Source: Methylophaga sp. (lineage in GTDB: Bacteria > Pseudomonadota > Gammaproteobacteria > Nitrosococcales > Methylophagaceae). From it: a stretch of 35,715 nucleotides of DNA. A program made the translations under genes and the position numbers. The stretch covers positions 41,007-76,721 of the forward strand of contig PAJP01000006.1 of NCBI GenBank assembly GCA_002706095.1, given 5' to 3'. The notes under the pieces were generated by a model, which was given only the letters and a program-made list of their open reading frames with translations, was not told the origin of the DNA and searched no databases. Within the stretch, counting starts at the first letter, position 1. Each line of letters starts with the position of its first letter. Shown here one piece after another: positions 1 to 7,808 of this stretch.

Positions 1-312
1 GATCTCATAATCATTACCGCCGCCATCTCCTGGTGAGTAGTAGCCGAGAGTATAGCAGAACACCCCGAGCTGAATTTTGGTGCTGGTTTCCAAATAATCT
101 TCTGGATCAAACTCACCGCTGGTCGGTGCACGAAGTGCTGTGAAGCGAATTCCCCGACGATCCAGCGCCTCGGCCACCGTCTGCGTGCCGATCACAAGGC
201 CACCAGGATTTATTGACGAAGGGTTACCACTTTGATCGAACATCAATACTTCCGAAGCTCTATCAGTTTTATGGAGAACTTTCGTAAAATTTGTTAACTT
301 ATTTGCATTCAT
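1..312 (-). CDS. Tailspike / tail fibre, N-terminal part (partial)
   Basis: The first 104 codons are present and the reading frame runs out of the window. The start ATG is at 312, only 9 bases after the stop of the DUF2612-like gene. The last visible residues read LGYYSPGDGGGNDYEI. This resembles the short segment that opens the right-handed beta-helix of many phage tailspikes and capsule depolymerases (pectate-lyase-like families). The earlier part would attach to the baseplate. Position at the end of the baseplate genes fits a receptor-binding protein. Enzymatic activity is an inference, because no catalytic part is visible. An ordinary fibre sharing this N-terminal motif is the main alternative. 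Confidence 0.7.
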   Translation of the reverse strand, partial: MNANKLTNFTKVLHKTDRASEVLMFDQSGNPSSINPGGLVIGTQTVAEALDRRGIRFTALRAPTSGEFDPEDYLETSTKIQLGVFCYTLGYYSPGDGGGNDYEI

Positions 313-321
313 ATTGATACC

Positions 322-1557
322 TTACGTTATAATAGATGAATAATAGCCACCTGTTTCAGTAAGCTCTGTAGCATCGTTATCGAAGTATTCTAATTTCTTT
401 ATCGGGCCAGTATTGAGGATGTTATTAGCACCTTGCGGTTCACCTAATGACCTATACCGTGAACCTTTTTGAGGATCGTTCACATCACCGAAAGATGATT
501 CATACTGCCTCCTTGATAAAGTTGTCACAGCAGGGTCTTTGAACGTATAGTCAGTTGTAATCACTTCTTGACCAAACCTCTCAACTACTGTGATAGGGGT
601 TCCAGCAGTAAGCTCATAAGGGAATGTTACACGGTTCTTCGAAACAGTGTAAGAGTCTGTAAAAGCCCCATCTACATAAACCTCTTGGATGGTGTTACTG
701 ATAGGTATATCTACAGAATCCCCATCTCTGGATACTCCCCTAGTAGTGTGTCTTGAAGACATCGTATAGTTATAATAGATATTAACATCTGCTATATCTC
801 TTAAATCTCCATAGCCAAACATACCAAAGGATGTAAAGTAAGGTACATACTCACCAACCTCTAAAAGTGTCCCATAACCCTTAGCACCACTAACACCTTC
901 GAAACCAAAGAACTGTTCGGGGTTGTATTCAGAGAAATCACCGAAACCTACACCGGCAGGTTTTACAAGTAGGTTCCTTTTGACACCATCTTGGTACTCA
1001 TACCTTATTAGGTTCTTCTCTTGTTGTGAAAGAACCTTACCAATCGCAGCTCTATAAGAGGCTGGGCCTGTGTCTTCTAACAGATGCACACGTTCAGCTT
1101 GGAAAAGAAACTTAATAGATTCTATAACATCTTCAGTGGTGGCGACTGTCTTATTGCGAAGTATTTTAGCCCTTATGAACAACCTGTATTCAGGGTCATT
1201 TAATGTAATATTACCTGTTGAAGATTCTTCTAATGCTTTCCAACGACCACCTTTCGAAGCATCGTTTAAATCACCGTAAGACCGTGATATTGATAACCCT
1301 TGATAACCAAAGAAGGCTATCAAATCAGCGTCTATAAGAATACGTGGTTGTCCAACAATCTCACCAATATTGTCTAACTGGATTCCTGAAGCCTTGTCGA
1401 TGTATTTAATATCGTCCACATCAGATAAAACATCTTGGATTTCTTCAGAACCCGATAACCACGTTGCTACCAACCTATCAATGTTGGATTTCTCTTTGAA
1501 CTGTTGGGTGTATCTTTCACGGGCTATATCTAAATACTGTTGTTTATCAATAGCCAT
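322..1557 (-). CDS. Baseplate protein, DUF2612-like
   Basis: A 411-residue protein. The N-terminal 70 residues contain DKASGIQLDNIGEIVGQPR, the hallmark of the DUF2612 family of phage baseplate/tail-fibre connector proteins encoded just after the J protein. The remainder is rich in Gly, Tyr and Phe, with a duplicated element: SYGDLNDASKGGRWKAL at about 93-109 and SFGDVNDPQKGSRYRSL at about 355-371. A short module around residues 292-325 (EVYVDGAFTDSYTV onward) looks like the neighbouring 84-residue protein. It follows the J-like gene and precedes the tailspike, so it probably links the baseplate wedge to the receptor-binding protein. The start is preceded by AAAGAGG. Confidence 0.75.
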   Translation of the reverse strand: MAIDKQQYLDIARERYTQQFKEKSNIDRLVATWLSGSEEIQDVLSDVDDIKYIDKASGIQLDNIGEIVGQPRILIDADLIAFFGYQGLSISRSYGDLNDASKGGRWKALEESSTGNITLNDPEYRLFIRAKILRNKTVATTEDVIESIKFLFQAERVHLLEDTGPASYRAAIGKVLSQQEKNLIRYEYQDGVKRNLLVKPAGVGFGDFSEYNPEQFFGFEGVSGAKGYGTLLEVGEYVPYFTSFGMFGYGDLRDIADVNIYYNYTMSSRHTTRGVSRDGDSVDIPISNTIQEVYVDGAFTDSYTVSKNRVTFPYELTAGTPITVVERFGQEVITTDYTFKDPAVTTLSRRQYESSFGDVNDPQKGSRYRSLGEPQGANNILNTGPIKKLEYFDNDATELTETGGYYSSIIT

Positions 1558-1572
1558 ACGTTTGACACCTCT

Positions 1573-1827
1573 TTATGTTTGTTGCTGATCAAGTTGGTAC
1601 TGCAAGACATACACTTTGGTGCCTACGGGATACGCTTGGCCTAGCCTAACTGTTGTTTCAGACTCAACTGTAAAATCCCTTTCAAAAGAACCTTCGATAT
1701 AAACAGTGGGAACATTCTCTGAAGATAAGTCTAAGACAATATCCGTAAGCGTAATAAGTGTCTGTCCTGCATTGACAATTTCTTTTTGCTCAATGTTCTT
1801 GAACAGTGTAATGTTGTTGACTATCAT
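1573..1827 (-). CDS. Small baseplate/tail-fibre-associated protein
   Basis: An 84-residue protein counted from the ATG at 1827. The frame also opens at a TTG two codons upstream. It starts just past the stop of the J-like gene, so translation is probably coupled. Its second half, TVYIEGSFERDFTVESETTV and onward, matches in pattern the C-terminal beta module of the adjacent DUF2612-like protein (VYVDG...YTV...V.F...L..GT.I.V). Modules of this kind occur in tail fibre proteins. The exact role is unknown; placement suggests a structural baseplate or fibre adaptor. No membrane segment or cysteine motif is seen. Confidence 0.6.
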   Translation of the reverse strand: MIVNNITLFKNIEQKEIVNAGQTLITLTDIVLDLSSENVPTVYIEGSFERDFTVESETTVRLGQAYPVGTKVYVLQYQLDQQQT

Positions 1828-1829
1828 AA

Positions 1830-3251
1830 TCAATTCACCGTTATGTTTATGTACGTTGTACGTGATCTTGCAATACCATCAAAAGGTACTTCTATATTAG
1901 CTGTCGAGTAATTCACACCGTCTGTACCAATCTCTAATGATTCAATCTGATGATTAGGAACACTGTTGATAGGTGTGTATAATCTTGAGTAGATCACATT
2001 ATCACCAACACCATACTGTGAATCTAAGAAGTCGATAATCGCATTAGCAATCTTATCAGGCCCATCAGAATCAAAATTACCAAGCGCTGTAATCTCAAGG
2101 TTCACGTACACAGGAACTTCAACAGGTCTTATGAATTGTATGTCTTGGTTGAAACCTTGTGAATCAACAATCGTGACAGTGGTGTTACCAAACGTCTGTA
2201 TACCTGCTGGTTTATTCCTCCAAATGACATTGCCAATCTCTAATGAAGAACCGCCTTCAACAACTGCTACAACAGAGTGTGGGGGAAAACCTCTTGAGTC
2301 TTCTACATCAGTTACGTTTTCATAGGCAGTCACTTCTTCAACACCTAAAAGACCCAACAAGTCTGAATAGATAGCTTCAAGAGTATTAGATGCGCGCGTC
2401 TCTTTAGAGTTTGCAAAGCGTGTACGTAGCTCCGTATCAGTTTCTCTAAAAGCACCTGTCTCAGCATCTACAGGGTTGATTACAGATACCCAACCGTTAA
2501 TAGGTTCAGCAACCGTGTCTATAGTCCCTAAAGGTTGTTCTTCAGGGCCAGCTTCTAAGGCTTGTACAGAACCCAACTTAGTAACTTCCCTTGCGACAAG
2601 GTTAGCTGATAGTTGGTAATTGTGAGTACGGAAGTTATCTTCAGAGGATATGTAGAGAACCCTGTTATCGTCCTCGTCAACAGAACTTTCAAATGTAGGG
2701 ATCACATCAAACAGGAGCGAAAGTTCTCTAGCAATATCTTGTATAGTATCACCAGGAAGTGCTGTGTAAGCTACTACTGAGGAATCATAAGTAACTGTGT
2801 AAGTATTTCCTTCTACAGCATTTACAGGTTCTACTTGTAGAGCAACCACGTTATTCAGATTAAAGAATACAGGATTGCGAAGCTCAAAGATATTACCAGT
2901 GAATGATGAAGATGCTAAAGAACCTGCTGGTAACTCAGTATCTTTATTCGCCACTAATAACACTGGTGAAATAGTAGGCCGTGCTTCAAAACGTGTAAGT
3001 CCTGATAATTCTACAAGTGCATCTAAAGAAACACCAGAAGCCTTATTAGGGTTAAATGAATTATAGACTTCTTCAGCAGCTTCCCACAAGTCACTTAATG
3101 ATGGGGCATCTACACGCAATGCTCTACCAAGAACTGTGTTTACATCTGTTGATATATCATCGCCATACTGATTACGAGCTTCTGTTTCAAGGTCTGCTAT
3201 AATCTGCCTTAGACGTTTTATGCGGAACCCTTCGTTAGTTACGCCTGCCAT
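1830..3251 (-). CDS. Baseplate assembly protein J-like
   Basis: A 473-residue protein of the Baseplate_J family (Mu gp47 / P2 gpJ / T4 gp6 group), which forms the baseplate wedge ring. The N-terminus has the family arrangement of an ADLETEARNQYGDDI-type helix followed by SVGRAL-like and LWEAAEEVYNSFNPNKASG segments, then SLDALVELSGLTR. The middle contains ETDTELRTRFANSKETRASN, close to the family signature EsDeelR.R...... . The C-terminus has paired beta domains typical of J proteins. A strong Shine-Dalgarno (AGGAGG) lies 7 bases before the ATG. It sits between the gp25-like and DUF2612-like genes, the usual order. Confidence 0.9.
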   Translation of the reverse strand: MAGVTNEGFRIKRLRQIIADLETEARNQYGDDISTDVNTVLGRALRVDAPSLSDLWEAAEEVYNSFNPNKASGVSLDALVELSGLTRFEARPTISPVLLVANKDTELPAGSLASSSFTGNIFELRNPVFFNLNNVVALQVEPVNAVEGNTYTVTYDSSVVAYTALPGDTIQDIARELSLLFDVIPTFESSVDEDDNRVLYISSEDNFRTHNYQLSANLVAREVTKLGSVQALEAGPEEQPLGTIDTVAEPINGWVSVINPVDAETGAFRETDTELRTRFANSKETRASNTLEAIYSDLLGLLGVEEVTAYENVTDVEDSRGFPPHSVVAVVEGGSSLEIGNVIWRNKPAGIQTFGNTTVTIVDSQGFNQDIQFIRPVEVPVYVNLEITALGNFDSDGPDKIANAIIDFLDSQYGVGDNVIYSRLYTPINSVPNHQIESLEIGTDGVNYSTANIEVPFDGIARSRTTYINITVN

Positions 3252-3269
3252 CTGAATCCTCCTACCCTA

Positions 3270-3641
3270 TTAGTTGTTTATATTAAACCCTGACAGTTCG
3301 ATAGGCTCTAAGACAGTATCCTCTACAGTCCTAACAATGAACTGCATAACATATTCACGTTGCGGGGTAATATTTGAACGGAATGAAACAATCTCTAAAA
3401 CACCTTCTGTCGAAAGTATTGCTCTTTTGTAAATAGTGTCGATAGTTTCTTTAGAACGGTTCTTTCCAGCGATTGATTGGAAGAAAGGTATTCCTTCTTC
3501 ACTTGACAAGAACCATTCCCCTTGGAATGTCAAAAGCTTAATAATCAACTTCTGACGAATAGAAAGCTGCTCTGTCGGTGTAAGTCTAAAGTCACCATCA
3601 ACAATTTCAATATCGTGGTTTTCACCTAATTGTATATCCAT
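3270..3641 (-). CDS. Baseplate wedge protein, gp25/gpW-like
   Basis: A 123-residue protein. It begins with MDIQLGENHDIEIVDGDFRL and continues with QKLIIKLLTFQGEWFLSSEEGIPF. This pattern (a D..... G DF.L opening, then R..L...L.TF.GEWFL....G.P) is that of small wedge proteins of the gp25/Mu gp46 type. These sit next to the J protein and connect wedge and sheath-initiation layers. Length and position directly before the J-like gene agree. The C-terminal half is beta-rich and would supply contacts to the sheath. Function is assigned by family and gene order. Confidence 0.8.
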   Translation of the reverse strand: MDIQLGENHDIEIVDGDFRLTPTEQLSIRQKLIIKLLTFQGEWFLSSEEGIPFFQSIAGKNRSKETIDTIYKRAILSTEGVLEIVSFRSNITPQREYVMQFIVRTVEDTVLEPIELSGFNINN

Positions 3642-3700
3642 TTTGAAAACCCTTCTTTATGTAATTAAGTTTATATTGAGGTATAGTTATTAGCAATGCT

Positions 3701-4546
3701 TTAGTTAGGAACACCTGTATTACCAGGGCCAGTTTGAACACCACCATGAGTGTGTGATTTTAAAGACACGCCTCCTCCAACAACATCGTCAGTTACATCC
3801 ATAGAACCAGTGATAGACGCTGTAGCACCGCCTGCTGAACCGCTGCCAACCATCCCGCTAGTGAATGTGAAGGTTCCTTGAACAAGCATCTCGCCAGTAA
3901 CTGTTGTAGTAGGACTGTCTATAGTGACACTTGAGGAAGCGTTGATATTTGCTGTAGAGGTATTAACTGTTGTCGAGTTTTCAGCGTTAACTTCAGCCTC
4001 CTGGCAGTTGACCTGAACAGTCGTCGGAGAGTTGATTACAACATCACCAGAGGGTTTTAAACGTACCTCACACTCATTACCAGTACCTATGTTATGGGTA
4101 ACTACAGCATCCTCTGTAGAGTGTCCTAGTGACCTTTTACCAGGGTTATTGACCGCATCTTCAAAAGGGAACAGACCAGGAATTGCTACGGCATCGTTAC
4201 GGGACATCTTACGAAGATCAATAGGTCGATGAGGGTTCTTAGCGCCCAGTTTGAATCTATCTAAAGACCTTTGAGAGAATACGCATAAGACAGTATCACC
4301 AACATTAACAGGGAAGCTGAATTGAGACGTTGAAGACCCTGGGAATACCACTGGTACATTCTGAATAATAGTATGTTCAAGTTCTTCATCAGAGGTCTTT
4401 ACAATGTTGATGATTGGCTGAACATTAATCCTTTGTTGTCCCATGTTGTTTACTGAAGTTACTCGACAAGGGATTGCTGTAAAGGCTCTTTTAAGGTTAT
4501 TGTTAATGTACTGGTTAATAATGCTGTCAAGTCCTATCTGCCGCAT
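3701..4546 (-). CDS. Baseplate central spike, gp138-N type
   Basis: A 281-residue protein. Residues 30-110 look like a gp138 N-terminal OB-type domain: INVQPIINIV, then VPVVFPGSSTSQFSFPVNVG and DTVLCVFSQRSLDRFK. The middle (about 165-220) is a Thr/Ser/Asn/Val repeat region suited to a triple-stranded beta helix. The C-terminus ends with SLKSHTHGGVQTGPGNTGVP. A His-x-His followed by Gly-rich residues is what metal-binding tips of membrane-piercing spikes look like. It should form a trimer at the centre of the baseplate below the hub, and its neighbours (hub upstream, gp25-like downstream) support this. Iron binding at the tip is inferred. Confidence 0.85.
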   Translation of the reverse strand: MRQIGLDSIINQYINNNLKRAFTAIPCRVTSVNNMGQQRINVQPIINIVKTSDEELEHTIIQNVPVVFPGSSTSQFSFPVNVGDTVLCVFSQRSLDRFKLGAKNPHRPIDLRKMSRNDAVAIPGLFPFEDAVNNPGKRSLGHSTEDAVVTHNIGTGNECEVRLKPSGDVVINSPTTVQVNCQEAEVNAENSTTVNTSTANINASSSVTIDSPTTTVTGEMLVQGTFTFTSGMVGSGSAGGATASITGSMDVTDDVVGGGVSLKSHTHGGVQTGPGNTGVPN

Positions 4547-4553
4547 GGTATAA

Positions 4554-5465
4554 TCACCTTGTATTTAGTTTAGAACACGTATAAGTAGCCTCCCAAGAAT
4601 TGCCTCTCCAATCACCTCGATACTCTACAGAGTTTACTCGATAGACGCCCTCAAGAGCTGTGTCTTGTACTTTGACAGCGCTCCCAGGTCTTACTAAGGG
4701 GTTAATAAGGGATTTAAACTTTACACCTTTACGTCTATTCTCAGAATCCTCTACATCCCTACCATCACCTGTTACGAAGATAGGTCTACCAATCAGTCCT
4801 GTATTAGGTGTGAACAAGAAAGCCCTTTCAACAGAATTAGGCTTCTCGTATTTATCAGGATCACTAATGTAAAGTTTATCACTAGATATACGCCAATCAA
4901 ATTTAAAGTCCCTAGCAAGCTCTTTCAATACTTGTTGAGTAGAACCTTCAATAGAGTATCCAAAGGGGAATGGCACATCAATGTTATCACTATTAAAAGA
5001 AGCTCTTGAGAGGGATTGTGAATTACCTATTAAGTAATTGATGATCTGTCTTGGTGTGGTATTCTCAGGGAATGTTTTAGAAACGTTTGAATTATATATG
5101 AAGGCATCTGCTGGAACACATCTTAATGAGGTTACACGGTCAACATTACCTGTCCGGTCATCCGTCTCTAGTTCTTGGACAATGCCTTGGAAAAGTAATT
5201 TGTTATCACCGTTATAGCCTACTTTTAAAATCACTGCTGAAGATTTCTCTTTGATGTAATTGATAGAGTCTTCTGAAAGGTTTGTGATAGAGATTGAACA
5301 CCTATCATTATCTTTAGAGTTATCAATGTTCTTAGTGATTGAGAAGTTGATTGCTAAGCCTTCGTTATTTTCTTCGTCACCATTGATGAATACACCTTTA
5401 GCTTGTGGATCACCAATAGTAAGTTCATACGTTCTTCTGAATTGCTTATTGTTATCTGAAGCCAT
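4554..5465 (-). CDS. Baseplate hub protein, gpD-like
   Basis: A 303-residue protein that probably forms the baseplate hub joining tube, tape measure and spike. The beta-rich N-terminal part (ISITNLSEDSINYI, VGYNGDNKLLFQGIV) resembles tail hub proteins where a short-name quantity and a 'FxGxV' strand recur. The middle (VLKELARDFKFDWRISSDKL) resembles the late-control D / hub family where a helix packs on a LysM-like or OB-like domain. The C-terminus ends in VNSVEYRGDWRGNSWEATY, a common ending of hub proteins. It lies between the plug protein and the spike gene. Family assignment is by pattern only. Confidence 0.7.
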   Translation of the reverse strand: MASDNNKQFRRTYELTIGDPQAKGVFINGDEENNEGLAINFSITKNIDNSKDNDRCSISITNLSEDSINYIKEKSSAVILKVGYNGDNKLLFQGIVQELETDDRTGNVDRVTSLRCVPADAFIYNSNVSKTFPENTTPRQIINYLIGNSQSLSRASFNSDNIDVPFPFGYSIEGSTQQVLKELARDFKFDWRISSDKLYISDPDKYEKPNSVERAFLFTPNTGLIGRPIFVTGDGRDVEDSENRRKGVKFKSLINPLVRPGSAVKVQDTALEGVYRVNSVEYRGDWRGNSWEATYTCSKLNTR

Positions 5466-5467
5466 TG

Positions 5468-5815
5468 TCAGTCACCATTATCAGTAGGGCTTGGTACGTA
5501 ATATACCAAAGCATGTGTACGGTGAATGTTACGACCATCTTTCACATCCCATTCATATATCTCTTTTAGTTGTCTAGGTACTAATATGAATTGTCCTGTG
5601 AATTGTTCTAGTGCGTATTGACGTAACAAGGAAACACCTGTTAGAAGTTTTACACTTTCGATAACAGTCTGTCCTTGGGAATCTTCAATAGACATTAGGT
5701 AGGTCTTTGCACGATCTGAGTAGCGAAATGTGAAGTTGTAATCATCATCGTCAATGACGAAGTTGTATGAATAGAAGGGTTTGTTGAAAAGTGGTAAAGT
5801 TGCTTGGTATTCCAT
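5468..5815 (-). CDS. Baseplate plug-like protein
   Basis: A 115-residue protein. The frame stays open upstream, but the ATG at 5815 is chosen because AGGAGGTG stands 7 bases before it and the start overlaps the stop of the upstream Dit-like gene (TAATG). The sequence YSYNFVIDDDDYNFTFRYSD, then SIEDSQGQTVIESVKLLTG and LLRQYALEQF, fits a small beta-barrel protein family found between Dit-like and hub genes in contractile-tail phages (cyanophage baseplate plug, DUF6983-like). It would sit inside the baseplate around the spike. It is the second of two coupled cistrons. Confidence 0.65.
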   Translation of the reverse strand: MEYQATLPLFNKPFYSYNFVIDDDDYNFTFRYSDRAKTYLMSIEDSQGQTVIESVKLLTGVSLLRQYALEQFTGQFILVPRQLKEIYEWDVKDGRNIHRTHALVYYVPSPTDNGD

Positions 5816-6588
5816 TATAAAACACCTCCTAAAATAGCGTCTATAAGTTCCTGTGGAGGTGCAGTCTTCCAATAGGGTTGTTGACCTTCCCTCTCAAGAT
5901 CACCGTCTTCAACACCCTCTTGGTCGCCTTCATTAGATTCACCAGCAGCAGCATCAGAAACGCTTGGTGCAGGCTGTACATCTACATCAACTTCTTTAAC
6001 AAATGCAAAGCGTACTTTTTCAAATGTTAAGTTACACGATAATGAATCACCTGTATCAACATCTTCAATATCTTCAAAGTTACGGATTAAGCAATTCTCA
6101 ATCTGCTTTGTAGAGACTGACCTACCTATCTGGAAGTCATAGTCGTAATCAAGGATAGTTATAAGTTCTGAATTATCCCACGCATCTTGTAGACGTTCTC
6201 TAGCAATCTCATGTGAATACCCTCTGAACTCATCTACTTCAATGTTAGACTCTTGAGCATTTAGGAATTGTTGTACAGAACCAGGAAGAAGGTCTAGTAA
6301 GGATGATTGAGAGGGGATTACTGCGTCACTGACCGGAGTGTTGTAAACAGGATCAATATTCTGTTCTTCAATAAGTTCTGGTGAACGTGTTGAGGGGTTA
6401 TGGAAATCAGCACTGGAGATTATACCACGTATTGAGAATACAGGATTATCCTTAGCAACGTGGTCTGCAATAACTGCCGATTTATCTATGGGATGTTTTG
6501 AGATAGAACTGTTACGGGTTTTACTATATTGCGTGACAGCATCTAAAATGATGACTGAATCATCTTCAAAAAGAAGTGCTAAGGCCAT
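5815..6588 (-). CDS. Dit-like baseplate/tail protein
   Basis: A 257-residue protein from the ATG at 6588, which is preceded by AAGAGG at good spacing. An upstream in-frame ATG at 6630 would start inside the terminator-like hairpin and is unlikely. Residues 20-60 contain SKTRNSSISKHPIDKSAVIADHV-type text followed by a PVFSIRGIIS strand. The T..H P....a.I.DHV...P..l.l.G pattern is that of the Dit-like N-terminal domain found in phage tail proteins between tape measure and hub. The region from about residue 205 is acidic and Gly/Ser/Glu-rich, probably a flexible tail. Confidence 0.7.
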   Translation of the reverse strand: MALALLFEDDSVIILDAVTQYSKTRNSSISKHPIDKSAVIADHVAKDNPVFSIRGIISSADFHNPSTRSPELIEEQNIDPVYNTPVSDAVIPSQSSLLDLLPGSVQQFLNAQESNIEVDEFRGYSHEIARERLQDAWDNSELITILDYDYDFQIGRSVSTKQIENCLIRNFEDIEDVDTGDSLSCNLTFEKVRFAFVKEVDVDVQPAPSVSDAAAGESNEGDQEGVEDGDLEREGQQPYWKTAPPQELIDAILGGVL

Positions 6589-6610
6589 GTTGATACCTCT
6601 TATGAAAGAA

Positions 6611-6628
6611 GGGCGCTTGTACACGCCC
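6611..6628 (-). terminator. GC hairpin after tape-measure stop
   Basis: On the minus strand GGGCGTGTACAAGCGCCC forms a 5-6 bp GC-rich stem and is followed by TTCTTTC. It begins 8 bases after the tape-measure stop. An almost identical hairpin follows the sheath gene at 12496-12515, with the same stem and loop except for one base. The U-tract is interrupted, so a partial terminator or mRNA 3' stabiliser is also possible. Confidence 0.55.
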
Positions 6629-6635
6629 ATACTAT

Positions 6636-7808
6636 TTATTGCTCCGTTTCAGGCTCTAAGGAGGCTGTTTCTCGGAATACATTTTGAATTGTTCTTAGGA
6701 CTTCCTCTGAAACAACTTGCGGATCACCTGCGCCATCTACGTTTATTGTTATACCGCCTTGGACAAGATAGTTGCCAGCGCGTCTATTAGCCATCTCTTC
6801 AGGAGTCATTAGATTCATACCAGGGGGTATAAACCTTTGATCTGCGTTAGGGCCAAAAGATGATTGGTAATTACCTTCCATAAGTTCTTGCACAATCGGA
6901 GGGCCAATAACACTGGCTAAGAAGGCGTACATGTTCCCTCTTGAGGCCATGAACTTACGACCACCACTCATTAAAGTCCCTCGCCATCCACTTGAAGCAG
7001 TTGTTGTTGGAGGTCTTGTACTAGGCGACTGTGATGATGTACCACTTCTTTGATTAGTATTCCCAGGGCTTGATGTATTACTTCTTGATCCACCTCCAAA
7101 CAGTCGGCCCATACCTGTGCGAGCCGTACGAAGAAGCTTTAAAGCTCCGTATAAAGTCATTAGGGCAGCTACTACACGGGTAATAGTATCTACAAGGTCA
7201 TCTCCGAATTCACCTTTTAAGGTGTCTGCTGTTAAAGACAGCGCCCAAGGCAATAAGTAGACAAACATGAAGATTCTTCTAAACCACTTGCTGATTATTG
7301 CAAGCGTCCCTGAGAGAACCATGAATGCTACATTAACATTCAAACCTTTTTCTTCAAGGAATTCTAAAGCACTTCCTAGTTTTGTTGACCACACACCAAA
7401 GGTTTCTAAGACTTCAAATACTACGCCAAAACGTGACGCAACCTCTCCCGACAACATCCCAAAGAACTTGATTAATCCTTCGGAGTTTAGTAAGAAGTTT
7501 GAGATGGAGTTGGCGAGTCTGCGCATACCTTTGTCAAGACCCGCCTCATTGAAGGTCTTGTTAGCCATGAAAGTGTTTGTAGCAAGCCTTCCGTAAGCAG
7601 CGCTTGTAGAGTTTATGGCTTTTTGTAAAGCATCGCCACTGTTTGCAGAAATCATAAGCTCTTTGGAAAGTTCAGGCAAGAAGGTTTCTGCCATTAACTC
7701 ACCAGCTTCCATTGCTTTGAATAGAGCTTCTGTAGTGGCTTCTGTAGTGATACCGAGGTTATAGGCAGCTCTTGCAGCAGCCTTCATAGACCCTGGTAAT
7801 CTTTCTGC
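6636..7808 (-). CDS. Tape measure protein, exon 2
   Basis: The C-terminal about 390 residues of the tape measure protein. The sequence opens with AERLPGSMKAAARAAYNLGI, the second half of the conserved phage tape-measure motif whose first half ends exon 1 (AEELDSRLA). It continues with KAMEAGELMAETFLPELSKE, as in the TIGR02675-type tape-measure domain. A hydrophobic segment around residues 170-190 (FMFVYLLPWALSL) may be membrane-active during DNA ejection. A Ser/Thr/Gly-rich linker follows. An ATG at 7811 allows an independent reading frame, but the joined motif shows it is an exon. The 3' splice site is placed at 7809/7808 with a few bases of uncertainty. Confidence 0.85.
   Translation of the reverse strand, partial: AERLPGSMKAAARAAYNLGITTEATTEALFKAMEAGELMAETFLPELSKELMISANSGDALQKAINSTSAAYGRLATNTFMANKTFNEAGLDKGMRRLANSISNFLLNSEGLIKFFGMLSGEVASRFGVVFEVLETFGVWSTKLGSALEFLEEKGLNVNVAFMVLSGTLAIISKWFRRIFMFVYLLPWALSLTADTLKGEFGDDLVDTITRVVAALMTLYGALKLLRTARTGMGRLFGGGSRSNTSSPGNTNQRSGTSSQSPSTRPPTTTASSGWRGTLMSGGRKFMASRGNMYAFLASVIGPPIVQELMEGNYQSSFGPNADQRFIPPGMNLMTPEEMANRRAGNYLVQGGITINVDGAGDPQVVSEEVLRTIQNVFRETASLEPETEQ

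Noticed and set aside
6488-6790. Plus-strand frames antisense to late genes (for example 6488-6790, 7267-7596, 16941-17213, 17681-18028)
   Set aside because: They lie opposite well-supported structural genes, lack ribosome sites and have low-complexity or improbable composition; they are shadows.
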